Part shown: piece after piece, positions 1-11,235 of the stretch
Layout of the letters: every line of letters begins with the position of its first letter
How positions within the stretch are numbered: the first letter of the stretch is position 1
NCBI GenBank assembly: GCA_037179385.1
Contig: CM074195.1
Location: forward strand, 5,884,438 to 5,948,437
Reading direction: 5' to 3'
Length of the DNA stretch: 64,000 nucleotides
Source of the DNA: Holothuria scabra
Taxonomy: Eukaryota > Echinodermata > Holothuroidea > Aspidochirotida > Holothuriidae
Notes under the pieces: model-generated
Databases searched by the model: none
The model's input: only the letters and a program-made list of their open reading frames with translations
What the model was told of the DNA's origin: nothing
Position numbers and translations under genes: made by a program

Positions 1-73
1 AAACTGGAGTAGGCTATATAAGTGAAATGGACGTGGCTATAGACAAATCCGACCAGCTAGTGAAGTCGCAGTT

Positions 74-215
74 GCGTAGCCTTGGGGGTTGGGGGGTTGG
101 GGTTAAACCTCCATGATCCAACCTTGCAATGAAAAAACACCTAAAAATAGCGGGTTTTTCTCTTTATCCTTAGACTCTTCCCCCAAACCCTCCATGAAAC
201 AATCCTGGCTACGCG
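74..215. mobile_element. MITE-like repeat with GCGTAGCC ends
   Basis: Starts with GCGTAGCC and ends with GGCTACGC, a perfect 8-bp terminal inverted repeat. The same body, with 'caaccttgcaatg' on this strand, recurs in the opposite orientation near 18907-19055 and 25162-25335. Non-coding; superfamily not assigned and no target duplication identified. Confidence 0.5.
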
Positions 216-1710
216 CCCGAGTCGGTCATTAGTGGGGCTCAACAGCCTTCAATCTTCGTAATCTTATCGTCTGTATGCAATTCTAAACTCTCATATTAAT
301 GTAAAATTGATTAAGTCAAGATGTACTTTAGTGCACAACCGTCCCTAAAACACGTTAGCAAAGAAATTCAAAGATTAAAGCTGATGGACTCCAGTTATGG
401 TCGACCAAACCATGCACTTCACTGTTCTGATTCCTCTATACTTGAGTGATGCAGGGTGGTATGAAAAGGTGAAAATTCTATAGAATATGGGACCAGAGCA
501 GAGAAGAGTTGACGTAGAACATATATCGATAGCTTAGTGGGTAGCCAACTTCATACAGTATTTGCGGCCTCAGTGGTCAGTTTTCGCTCTTTTGATGTAA
601 TCGTGTAGTTTGTGAGAATTTTCAGCACGGTAATTTCTTTTTTTACTGTGGAAGAGAATCATTCTTACTGATATGCAGCTTTTAAATACAGGAGCGGTTC
701 CCGGGGGTAAGGAGTATGACGCCCCTCCCGACAATGTTTTTATGACTACAAAATTTATTGTCTATTCCCAAGTCCTTTAAAAAGGCATGATCAGAAGAAA
801 TCCTTACAGAAATACATAAAAGAAGTTATAAAAAATGTTGGCAAATATAGAACTTTGCATCTTAAAGTCTTATCTGGATCAGCAGTTTTTTTGATACACT
901 TCAGACTGTCCTTTTTTGTTCCATATACTTTCTGCAAGTAATTACGCCCCCGTTTTACATATTCCCGGATCCGGTTCTGTAATATCAACAAATTCTTCAA
1001 GAACTAATAGACTGATTACTTCAATGGCTTTTACGATGTCGTAATTGAACATGATGTATGTTACGTCGTATAACCCACCATGCAAGGCGGATGCAGCATT
1101 TTTCGAAGTTAAAAAAGTGGGGTGGTAGATCGTGAGGGTGAAGATGGATTTAGCAATGAAAAAAACCTCCCTCGCAGAGAGAGTTGTTCGAAGACATCAT
1201 GGCGGATGCTGAATTTTGATGATCTGATGAAGGAAAATGTTAAATTCAAAACATTAGAAAGCAGGATGCAAAAAGATAAACAGAGAAAAAAGGAAGGCAA
1301 AGGATTGGTAAGAATGGTAAGAAAAGGTAAATGCAAATGGGAAACGTTTTTACTTATAGCGTCACTTCGTCCTTGGACTCTAGGCTGACTTCGAGTAAAA
1401 AGATCAGGGGCCGGGGAGCAAATTTTGAAGAAGGAGGAGGGTTAACCACCAAAGAGGCCCAACTTGTTCAACAATATAGTGGCAATATAGGGCGGCCTAA
1501 AATGCCTGTTGCAGAAAAAGTGGGAGCTGAAGCCCCCAGTCCCCCGGTTCCAAGGGCCCCGAAGATTTGGCGCGAAAAATATTTAGTGTTCATAAATATT
1601 CAGTTTCTTTTAGGTGAAATACGGTAGTTTATGATCGAGTGTTAAATTTTTTGCGTAATTCCCTCGCACAATTTTTACTGCGTTTTGATTTGTAAAATGT
1701 ACAAGCTTTC
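216..1710. other. Stretch without recognised genes
   Basis: Only short, non-conserved reading frames are visible. The overlapping frames at 1109-1388 on opposite strands are basic, low-complexity translations without domain motifs. I see no exon with convincing splice borders. Confidence 0.4.
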
Positions 1711-1842
1711 ATCGATTCGCTCCCGGTCTTTTGGGAAGCAGTGTAGGGTTTGGTTTCGCCGAACGGCCCTTTGCCAGAGGGTCGTGAGGACTTCAGAAAA
1801 AGTTCCCGGCCTTATGGCTAAGGTTATGTGTAGTACCTGTGC
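1711..1842 (+). repeat. Degraded U2-snRNA-like unit pair
   Basis: Near 1711 there is a U2-like 5' start ('tcccggtcttttgg') that jumps directly to the 3' part of the unit seen at 12534-12976 ('gaacggccctttgccagagg'). A spacer ending 'cagaaaaag' follows, and then a second U2-like head ('cggccttatggctaagg', then 'tgtgtagtacctgt'). The order, end of one unit then start of the next, is the same junction as in the 12.5-kb pair. This is a decayed, internally deleted copy and not a functional snRNA gene. Confidence 0.6.
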
Positions 1843-1950
1843 TTTTTATTTACGGCTTCCCCACGCCCGAGACCCCGTCTCTAGTTCGCGTTTGTCGTCA
1901 TTATAAGATAATGAATTTGAGGCGTCGGCCTTTTTTTTTTTTGAAGATCG

Positions 1951-2111
1951 GTTAGTTAGTTAGATAAAGTTTTACGGCCCAGTTTCCAACCTATTGGTTC
2001 AAGTCGGGCCCGCTACGTGGCTCAACTGGCCTGTTTTCCCTACTCCATTGCTTCTGCGGAACATAACGCACATCTGCGTGAGAGGCGGCTGCTCTACCGT
2101 TAGACCAAACA
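1951..2111 (-). mobile_element. tRNA-derived SINE, internally deleted
   Basis: Read on the minus strand it runs from 'gtttggtctaacggtagagc' (tRNA A-box region), over an internal deletion that removes the B box, to the family tail 'ggttggaaactgggccgtaa' and a (taac)n tail. The match is to the complete copies at 9287 and 55955. Non-coding. Confidence 0.75.
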
Positions 2112-3483
2112 CGCGGTCGCTTTTGAGGATCGGGCTGTTGAATGCTACTGATATTACCTTGAAGGCGACGTATTAAGTTAAGGACCGAGTTCTAGTTAAT
2201 TTCAAGAAGTGGTAGTAGGGAAAAGTTCCAGACGTCTTGGGTTAAGGGGTCTTACTTCGCTTTGGACCCTCTCTGATGGCGTCCTGTAATGCAATCTCCC
2301 TTGGGTGCCCTGATTAAGGACCTTCCTTTGTTTAAATGCGTTAATTGTGGTCCGTGGTACGCTATTGTAAAATGTACTATTTTGTTCCTTTTTACGAGCG
2401 AATGCGAAGTATAGTAGACGCTTTATGGACTTGTTACAGTGTTTTCAATCTGTACCTTTTTGGTTTTGTTACTTTGTAAGTGTTTGTAAATTAAAAGGCG
2501 TTAACCATGAAAACAGATAATTTATTTAAGAATGTCTCTGGTTTCATTACACGTTGAGGCATATTACTTGAGGGATATTTCAATCACATGGTTCTTGGAA
2601 CGACTGTATAGGGTTCTCAGAAGCCCATTCTGTCGTTCTTTATGACATGGTTGTTACCCTTCTTTTCTTACAGTTTGAAACATTCGAGCAACCTGTTGAC
2701 TTTAAAGTTTAGGCGTTGTTTTAAGAAAAACATTGAACGGGGGATTTCTTTTCATAATGAAGCAACTTATAACTGTAACAAGAGCGACAAACTTAAGTTA
2801 TGTTTTATTTTGTTCAGAACTGAAGACCGTAACAGAGGTTAGGAATAGAGAACGGCTAAGAAAACGTAGTCTCCCGGATGCGAAAATTGCGCAATATTAA
2901 CTGCGTAGTTTTCTTCTGACCTTGACGTTTCAACTGAAACATGAATCGCCCTTACGAATAGGCGCTGGCTTTGCCGGTGACCACATGATCAGTCGAACGA
3001 CATATGATACAGTTGAAGATATCTATGGCTACCGTAGCTTGAAAAAGCCATTTCGAGGTGTGTGTCAGTTGAAATTAAAATGTGACAAGCGCAGGACCTA
3101 TATACCTGTATGCTTAGCCGCATCTAACTAACTTAGTCAACATCAACCCAAGTTTTTTTGTTCTGTATTTTGTAAATATTCTCACATTAGATTTTTTTTC
3201 ATCGGTGGCTGTACTTGACGGCATGGTGTAATTAGATTTAGCAATCTTGTAAGACAAATTTAAAACGGTTCATTTGAGCAACCGTACTATAAGGGAGAAG
3301 ACCACAAGCTGCGCATTAATCCAACCAAAGAAAGAGGAGGCCGGTGAGAAATTCTATACTGTTTTTTGTTGTTGACAATTATAGTAGGAATGGGAAGAGA
3401 GATCTCTGATGAGGAGTAGCAAAATAAAAGACTGCGTAGTTATCTCTCTTTACCCTTAAACCTCATTAACCAAGACGATAGCT

Positions 3484-3575
3484 AAGTTACATCTCTTCTG
3501 ATCTGGAAGCATATGCTTGCTTTGTTGGTGATCATGCGATGCATTCACAAGTGATGCGGTTGAACTGCCGAACCG
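3484..3575 (+). repeat. 5S-rRNA-like segment, copy 1 (tentative)
   Basis: 'catctcttctgatctggaag' aligns with the 5S rRNA segment around nucleotides 30-52 (cGATCTCGTCTGATCTCGGAAGc region). Further downstream, 'ggtgatcatgcgatgc' and 'gatgcggttgaact' lie close to the spacing of the 5S internal control region and its 3' part. Identity between these anchors is low. It may be a SINE3-type (5S-headed) remnant or a chance resemblance. Confidence 0.25.
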
Positions 3576-3986
3576 TAATAAGCACTGCCATCGAACAATA
3601 CTGGGAACACTAAGGAAGTTAAAAAATACTGAAATTGTCATTCGTGAGGAAATTTTGATATTTTGAACTTCCAATAATATGCATGAAATTCTGACAGTTT
3701 TGGCTACGGCCGGAAATTATTAATAAAATAATTCTTCTGCAATCTAAACACGTCTATTTCCTAGATCTAGTAGATAATATCATCCACTACTTGTTTTATT
3801 CAGTCATTTTTAACATCTTTATAAACGTACTATCACTCACATATACTTTTCTAAAACTCGAGCTTGTATCATAAACAGTTCTTTTTTCCTCACCTCCCAT
3901 CACTAATGTTTCACCTGTATAAACTTTCAACAATGATATATTTTTTCTGAAATGCTCAAATCTCCTCATTATAAAAAAAATCACGT

Positions 3987-4092
3987 GTTTGGTCTAACGG
4001 TAGCACATCCCCTAACACGCGGAAGGCCTGGGTTCGATTCCCAGGTCGAATCATACCAAAGAATCTAAAAATGGAACCTACTGCCATGTGGG
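3987..4092 (+). mobile_element. tRNA-derived SINE, 5' fragment
   Basis: tRNA-like head with an A box ('ggtctaacggtag') and a good B box ('gggttcgattccca'), followed by the family body 'ggaacctactgccat'. It is cut off after ~105 bp. It sits between blocks C and D of the tandem array, so it inserted into one array unit. Confidence 0.75.
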
Positions 4093-5765
4093 GGTTGCTA
4101 AGTTTAGCAACTTTTTGTTAATATCACTAGAACCGGTAAAGACCGCGTCCATTCGCGAGTATGAATGCCTTGCATTCTGGTTTTATTCTGTTAGTGTTTG
4201 TAACTAAGGCGTTAACCATGAAAACAGATAATTTAATAAAGGATGTCTCTGGTTTCATTACATGTTTAGGTATATTACTTGAGGGATATTTCAGTTACAT
4301 GGTTCTTGGAACGACTGTATCGGGTTCTCTGAAGCCCTTTCTGTAGTTTTTGTCAACTGCCGTTCTTTATGACATGGTCGTTACCCTTCTTTTCTTACAG
4401 TTTGAAACATCCGAGCAATCTGTTAATTGACGTGAAACTTTAGGCGTTGTTATAAGAAAAACATTGAACGGATGATTTCTTTTCATAATCAAGCAACTTT
4501 TAAATGTAACAAGAGCGACGAACTAAAGTTATATTTTATTATGTTCAGATTTGAAGACCAACACAGAGGGTTAGGAATAGAGAACGGATAAGATAACGTA
4601 GTCTCCCGGATGCGAAAATTGCGAAATATTAACTGCGTAGTTTTTTACGAGCGAATGCGAAGTATAGTAGCCGCTTTATAGACTTGTTACAGTGTTTTTA
4701 TTCTGTGCCTTGTTGGTTTTGTTACTTCGTAGTGTTTGTAAATTAAAAGGCGTTGACCATGAAAACAGATTATTTATTTAAGGATGTCTCTGGTTTCATC
4801 ACGGCATATTAGTTCAGGGATATTTCAGTTACATGGTTCTTGGAACGAACAGGGAGCGACTATATGGGGTTCTCAGAAGCTCTTTCTAAAGTTTTTGTCA
4901 ACTGCCTTTCTTTATGACATGGTCGTTACCCTTCCTCTTCTTACAGTTTGAAGCATCCGAGCAATCTGTTGAAGTGAAAGTTTCGGCGTTGTTGTTAGAA
5001 AAACATTGAACGGGTGATGTTTTTTCATGACCAAGGAACTAATAACTGTAACAAGAGCGACAAACTTGTTATATTTTATTTTGATCAAAATTGAAGACCG
5101 TCACAGAGGGTTAGGAATAGAGAACGGATAAGATAACGTACCGGATGCGAAAATTGCGCAATAGTAACTGCGTAGTTTTCTTCTGACCTAGACGTTTCAG
5201 CTGAAACTTGAATCGCCCTTACCAATAGGCCCTTGCTTTGCCGGTGACCACATGATCAGAAGAACGACATGTGATACAGTTGATGATATCAAGACTTAGT
5301 GCTACCGCGGCTTAAAAAGGCCATTTCGAGAGTTTCTGTGTTCCAGTGGAAAGTCAAATATGGGCCATGCGCAGGCTTTATTTGCTTAGCCGCATCTACT
5401 TATATTAGTTAACCTCAACCCAAGGTTTTTGTTTTGTTTTACATTTTGGAAATATTCTCACATTAGATTCTTTTCATTGGTGGCTGTGCTTGGCGGCATT
5501 GCATAATTAGATATAGCAATCTTGTAAGAACAAATTTAAAATGGTTCCTTTGAGCAACCGTACTGTAAGGGAAAAGATTTTCTAGCGGCGCACTTATCCG
5601 ACCAAAGAAAGAAGAGGAGGGTGAGAAATTTTAAATCGGTACTGTTTATGTTGTTGAAAATTATAGTAGGAATGGGAAGAGAGATCTCTGACGAGGGAGT
5701 AGCAAAATAAAAGACTGCGTAGTTATCTCTCTCTATTCATTAGCCACTCGAGATGATAGCTGAAT

Positions 5766-5865
5766 TATATCTCTTCTGATCTGAAAGTATATACTTACTA
5801 TGTTGGTGATCATGCGATGCATATACATACAGGTGATCCGGTTGAACTGCCGAACCGTAATAAGA
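5766..5865 (+). repeat. 5S-rRNA-like segment, copy 2 (tentative)
   Basis: Second copy of the block C segment: 'tatctcttctgatct' followed ~36 bp later by 'ggtgatcatgcgatgc' and 'ggtgatccggttgaactg'. Same caveats as copy 1. Confidence 0.25.
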
Positions 5866-6833
5866 ACTGCCCTCGAACAATACTGAGAACACAAGGAAGT
5901 TTAAAAAAATGAAATAGTCATTCGTGAGGAAATTTTGATATTTTGAACCTCCAATAATATGTGTGAAATTCTGACAGTTTTGGCTAAGGTCGGAAATTAT
6001 TAATAAACAATTCTTTTGTAATCTAAACACGTCTATTTTCTAGATCTAGGAGAAAATATCGCCCACCAACTGTTTTGTTTAGTCAATTTTAACATCATAT
6101 ATACGTATCATTCATATGTACTGTAGTTCTAAACGTCGAGCTTGTAGCATAAGCATTTCTGTTTCCCTCACCTCACATAACTAATGTTTCACCTGTATAA
6201 ATTTTCAACACTGATATCCTTTTCTGAAATGCGCAAACGTCCTCATCATAACAAATTCACCATCTACTACCTGTTCGTTTCAGGGAGTTGCTAAAATTTA
6301 GCAACTCTGTCAATATCGCTAGAACCGTTAGACCGCCTCCATTCTCGAGTATAAATGCCTTGCATTCTGGTTTCTGACCTAGACGTTTCAACTAAAACTT
6401 GAATCGCCCTTACCAATAGGCGCTTGCTTTGCCGGTGACCACATGATCAGCCGAACGACATATGATACAGTTGATGATAACAAGTGCTACCGTGGCTTAA
6501 AAACGCCATTTCGAGATTTTGATGTATTCCAGTGGAAAGTCAAATATGAGCCATTTGCATATACTCTTAACTGCATCTTAATGAACCTCAACCCAAATTT
6601 TTTTGTTCTGCATTTTGTAAATATTCTCACATTAGATTTTTTTTCATTGGTGGATGTACTTGTCGGCATGGCATAATAAGATTTAGCAATCTTGTGAGAC
6701 AAATTTAAAACGGTTCCTTTGAGCAACCGTACTGTAAGGGAAACGACTCTCTAGCTGCGCACGCACTTATCCAAGACTGCGCAGTTATCCTCTTTACCCT
6801 TAAGCCTCATTAGCCAAGATGATAGCTAAGTTA

Positions 6834-6915
6834 CATCTCTTCTGATCTGGGAGCATATGCTTGCTTTGTTGGTGATCATGCGATGCATTCACATACAGGT
6901 GATCCTGTTGAACTG
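6834..6915 (+). repeat. 5S-rRNA-like segment, copy 3 (tentative)
   Basis: Third copy: 'catctcttctgatctgggag', then 'ggtgatcatgcgatgc' and 'ggtgatcctgttgaactg'. The anchors are colinear with 5S rRNA within 2-4 nt. Same caveats as copy 1. Confidence 0.25.
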
Positions 6916-6971
6916 CCGAACCGTAATAAGCATGGCCATCGAACAATACTAAGAACACTGAGGAAGTTTAA

Positions 6972-7155
<184 letters not shown>

Positions 7156-7185
7156 TCGAAAACAGGTAGTAAAAGTGCTTAAAAG

Positions 7186-7238
7186 TTTGCGGAAAACTCC
7201 ACGACGTTTCGGGTATAAACCCTTCATCAGGTGGCAAA
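7186..7238 (-). ncRNA. Hammerhead ribozyme motif in PLE 3' region
   Basis: On the minus strand the core reads CTGATGA, then A, stem II GGGT-TTAT-ACCC, then GAAA, then CGTC. This matches the hammerhead core CUGANGA / GAAA with a GUC cleavage triplet. Stem I forms from CAC/GTG plus outer TTTGC/GCAAA around an internal loop. Stem III is only the self-complementary ACGT with no loop, so cleavage would need a dimer, a form reported for PLE hammerheads. The extra A after CTGATGA is a deviation. Activity is inferred. Confidence 0.6.
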
Positions 7239-7565
7239 AACCAAACTGAACAACCAACAGTAACAATTGGACACGACAAACATCAAATCCGAAGCGATCG
7301 CTGTAAAAACAGAACCGGACGAAAGTGACTGTCAGAAAACATGAGTGCGAAGGATGAAACACAAATTAAAAAAAAGAAAAAGAGCGTCCTGGATGAAAAA
7401 ATGCACGTAAAAATCGAACATGTTCTTAAAAAAGGGAAAACAGGAGACAAAAACTAGCTCCGGAAAAAAAAAAAAAAAATTGTAAATAAGGCCTACACAG
7501 AAAAAAACGGGCACGAACGGGTAAGTGTAAAAGGAGTAAAAACTGGTACAAAAAGGGGGTGAATA
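7239..7565 (-). other. PLE 3' non-coding region
   Basis: This lies between the stop codon of the GIY-YIG frame and the hammerhead motif. It is A-rich on the plus strand, with no protein or RNA motif that I recognise. Confidence 0.5.
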
Positions 7566-8360
7566 TTACAAAAGGTCAATTCTAACGTTAAGCCCGTGTG
7601 GAGCGAGAGTACCTAGCCTCATGATCAGTCGGTTTTCAGCACTAAGGCGGTCACGATCGGAGCCTCGGCACATTACAGCTGCCGTAACGGTTAAATGCTG
7701 TATTGAACAAGGTGAAGGGGGGTTGAAATGTGCAGCCACCGGGTATCCATGGAGATTCTGTTTGATGGACCTAAGGTGCTCGGTGACTCGATCCGCGAGG
7801 CGGCGCTTGGTCTCTCCCACATACAACGAGTTACATCTCCCACAAGCTAAAATATATACTACATTTGAGGAAATGCAGGAGAATCTTTGTTTGACAATAA
7901 AGCTATTGCCGTTGGGGCCAGAAATGTTGACGAGGTCGTGTTTGCCGACAACTGGACATGTATTACACCTCGGACGGTTACATGGAAAGGTACCAGCCGT
8001 GTCGTCGAAAGAAGTTTGTGGGTGGGAAGCCCGAACTAAATGGTTGGCTAAATTTTTCTCAACTCTAAAGGCAGTGATGGGGGGTTCCGGGAAAACATCA
8101 CGGGTTGAGGGGTCTTGTCGGAGTAACTTTACATTTTTGTGGATAGCGTGTAAAATAGGACGGATCGAAGGGTGATAAGAAATAACTAAAGGAATACGTA
8201 GATTGGTACCAGATTTGCTCTTTTTCTCCAAGGCTTCTTTTCTGCTGGTTCCTTGAATTCTGTGTAGGGCATTAGAGAGGATTTTGGCAGGGTACTGGCG
8301 TTTTTCAAAAAAGGACAAAATTTCTTCAGAGGCAGTAGAGAAGTCAGAATCCTCCGAACA
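7566..8360 (-). pseudogene. PLE C-terminal GIY-YIG endonuclease (5'-truncated)
   Basis: The frame is open from the truncated 5' edge to a stop at 7566 and has no ATG at its beginning, so it is a fragment and not an intact gene. In order: a linker beginning 'EEILSFFEKRQYP', then 'PLVISYHPSI', which is typical of the region after the PLE reverse transcriptase. Next comes a cysteine cluster ('CNRPRCNTCPVV'). The GIY-YIG nuclease core follows, with 'VVYILACGRCNSLYVGET' and 'RRLADRVTEH' and a conserved Asn near the C terminus ('SAENRLI'). PLEs use this nuclease to nick the target for priming. It has no RT partner here. The minus-strand frame is uninterrupted, so the insertion is fairly young. The 184-aa plus-strand frame inside it is a shadow. 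Confidence 0.85.
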
Positions 8361-8362
8361 AA

Positions 8363-8381
8363 TTATATATATATATATATT
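8363..8381. repeat. Short (TA)n at truncated PLE end
   Basis: About 19 bp of TA repeat follow the truncated end of the PLE, matching the long (TA)n on its other side. Confidence 0.8.
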
Positions 8382-8978
8382 CAGAAATTAGTTTTACGGT
8401 ACACTGCGTGATACTCTAAATTTTATGCGGAAATTCTTAGAGTGTATGGTCCCCGTCCCGCAGCCATGTTTTCATGCGAGGTTTTTCTGGAGGAGTTGGG
8501 AGCTTTAATTAGTTTTGAACTGATATCTTTTGCTCTTAGATGCAAAAATGTTCTTCAGTTTCAAGAGAATGACACTGCCAACTTGGTCTAACATAAAAGT
8601 CTCAAGGGGTTCAGACGCGTTACTTTTCCAGTGGGGGAAGGGGGATTGGGGGAGGAATATTATCGTCCCGATTTCACGATGTTTTAATGTTTATGGTAGA
8701 TGTGGATCAACCGAGGGCTTTGGATCCAGTTCAGCAGTATTTGAAGTTAATAGTCAAATGGCCAGTATCATCAGTATACGATATATTTACGTCACGATTC
8801 AATGTAAGGGTCCTTGGTTTATAACAACCGATTTGAAAAGAAGAAATGACGATCGACTTGACTACCCTAGGGTGCCTTGTCGCCTGTGAAGAGGACTAAA
8901 ATTCACAAATTTTTCCAAAGAGCTAATTTGTCTAGGAGATTTAAGAAATTATCTTAGAGGTGCTTCACTATAATAAGC

Positions 8979-9077
8979 GAGCTCGGCAATTCGTTGCCGC
9001 ACGGAATTGTGGGGCACCGCGTTGGATCAGGGAGGTGTGATTAGTTACACCTCCCTGTGGATATACAAACCGAGCTC
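8979..9077. repeat. Nested palindrome / possible mini-MITE
   Basis: Outer arms GAGCTCGG (8979-8986) and CCGAGCTC (9070-9077) enclose a perfect 11-bp stem, CAGGGAGGTGT (9028-9038) and ACACCTCCCTG (9047-9057), with an 8-nt loop. No family recognised. Confidence 0.5.
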
Positions 9078-9286
9078 AGCACGTTGCGACGTTCCCTTGT
9101 TTTCGTCAGTACGTGCATATAACACTAGCTAAGTGACTAGCCATAGTATAGAACGAAAAGAGGGGTTTCATTCCTCCTTTAACTCATATTTTGAAGTACG
9201 TGTTTTATGTACGGAATTGGTTTATTTATCCCGACGACTTGGAGGATGTGCGAAGGCCTGTGCATAGCCACAAAAACGAACTACCG

Positions 9287-9535
9287 ACTGCATGGTCAAG
9301 TGGTTAGAGCATCCGACTTGCAGTCGGAAGGTTGGAAGTTCGAGTCCTGGCCGGGTCATACCGAAGACTTTAAAAACGGAACCTTCTGCCATTGTGTTTA
9401 GTGCTCAGCATAAGCAATGGAGTAAGGAAAACAAACCAATGAGCCACAACTGGAAAAAAGGCCGTGGCCGGCTCGACTTGATCCAATTGGTTGGGAACTG
9501 GGCCAAAAAACTGCATCCATCTAACTAAACTAAAC
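9287..9535 (+). mobile_element. Full-length tRNA-derived SINE
   Basis: The tRNA-like head (9287-9358) has A box 'tggtcaagtggttag', an anticodon-arm-like hairpin and B box 'agttcgagtcctgg'. The body contains 'ggaaccttctgccat', 'ggagtaaggaaaac' and 'ggccgtggccggctcga'. The 3' part is 'ttgggaactgggcc' and ends in 'catctaacta'. Transcription would be by RNA polymerase III from the internal promoter, with mobilisation by a LINE partner that I do not see here. The tail continues directly into the tetranucleotide array. Confidence 0.85.
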
Positions 9536-10599
9536 TGAACTAAACTGAACTGAACTGAACTAAACTTAACTGAACTGAACTAAACTAAAGTAAACTTAAC
9601 TAAACTAAACTAAATTTAATTACACAAACTAACTAACCGACCGACCGACCGACCGACCGACCGACCGACCGACCGACCGACCGACCGACCGACCGACCGA
9701 CCGACCGACCGACCGACCGACCGACCGACCGACCGACCGACCGACCGACCGACCGACCGACCGACCGACCGACGGACCGACCGACCGACCGACCGACCGA
9801 CCGACCGACCGACCGACCGACCGACCGACCGACCGACCGACCGACCGACCGACCGACCGACCGACCGACCGACCGACCGACCGACCGACCGACCGACCGA
9901 CCGACCGACCGACCGACCGACCGACCGACCGACCGACCGACCGACCGACCGACCGACCGACCGACCGACCGACCGACCGACCGACCGACCGACCGACCGA
10001 CCGACCGACCGACCGACCGACCGACCGACCGACCGACCGACCGACCGACCGACCGACCGACCGACCGACCGACCGACCGACCGACCGACCGACCGACCGA
10101 CCGACCGACCGACCGACCGACCGACCGACCGACCGACCGACCGACCGACCGACCGACCGACCGACCGACCGACCGACCGACCGACCGACCGACCGACCGA
10201 CCGACCGACCGACCGACCGACCGACCGACCGACCGACCGACCGACCGACCGACCGACCGACCGACCGACCGACCGACCGACCGACCGACCGACCGACCGA
10301 CCGACCGACCGACCGACCGACCGACCGACCGACCGACCGACCGACCGACCGACCGACCGACCGACCGACCGACCGACCGACCGACCGACCGACCGACCGA
10401 CCGACCGACCGACCGACCGACCGACCGACCGACCGACCGACCGACCGACCGACCGACCGACCGACCGACCGACCGACCGACCGACCGACCGACCGACCGA
10501 CCGACCGACCGACCGACCGACCGACTGACTGACTGACTCACTAACCAACCAACCAACCAACCAACCAACCAACCAACTAACTAACTAACTAACTAACTT

Positions 10600-10634
<35 letters not shown>

Positions 10635-10635
10635 T

Positions 10636-10698
<63 letters not shown>
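9525..10698. repeat. 1.1-kb compound tetranucleotide array seeded on a SINE tail
   Basis: It begins as (ctaaa/ctgaa)-type pentamer-decamer repeats (9525-9630), becomes ~890 bp of almost pure (CCGA)n with one CGGA variant near 9773, then passes through (CTGA)n and (CCAA)n to (CTAA)n up to ~10698. All motifs are single-step variants of the SINE tail unit CTAA. The long Arg-Ser-Val-Gly frames on the minus strand (9616-10572) are translations of the repeat. Confidence 0.95.
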
Positions 10699-10884
10699 GA
10701 TACTTGCTGCTTCAACAGACTAGTTAGCTGCATTGAATTCAAAATCAAGCAATTGTAGAAAGTTACAGCAAAGAAGATAAATTACCTGATCAAGTTTTTC
10801 CTGACTGTGATGTTAAACGTTCCGCTTGATGTAACGTACTGGTATTTAGGCATTAATGTCAAGTCAAGAAATTAAAAAAATTAT

Positions 10885-11210
10885 ATTGCAAAATGAATCT
10901 TACTCATCCAAAGCTCATTGCCATAGCTCATTCTCTTTACGACATATTAAATGTTGAAATTTAGTCAGTTTAAACCAAAATAATTCATTACGTAATAATT
11001 TGTGACTTTCTTGTTGTACAAATCATATTACCTGATTTGTTTCCCTTTGAGAGTAAAATGTTTTTATTACCTTGAACACTTCCTGTTTGCTTGTAAAGCA
11101 TGTTGTGTAGAGACTCCATAAGACCACTACATAAGAGTAAGAGTGCTTTCACGTATTGGCACAAGGTGTGGTAACTTTCAGAAAAACAAAGAAATACAAT
11201 GACTGGATGT
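10885..11210. mobile_element. Partial MITE (family of 28740-29373)
   Basis: Shares 'atattaaatgttgaa', 'aataatttgtgac' and the complement of 'aggaagtgttcaaggt' with the long-TIR MITE at 28.7 kb. Only part of the element is present; the outer end is not recognisable. Confidence 0.55.
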
Positions 11211-11235
11211 TTGAATTCATTTTTTCACGCTCTTT

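Noticed and set aside
3520..3545. Resemblance of 'ggtgatcatgcgat' to reverse-complement U1 snRNA
   Set aside because: Only ~15 bp agree and the neighbouring U1 regions do not follow.
7621..8175. 184-codon plus-strand frame
   Set aside because: Shadow of the minus-strand GIY-YIG frame; no domain of its own.
9287..9358. Possible tRNA genes at SINE heads (also 3987 and 55955)
   Set aside because: Each continues into the common SINE body, so these are SINE promoters and not tRNA genes.
9616..10572. Two ~310-codon Arg-Ser-Val-Gly frames
   Set aside because: They are translations of the (CCGA)n microsatellite; no other coding signal.
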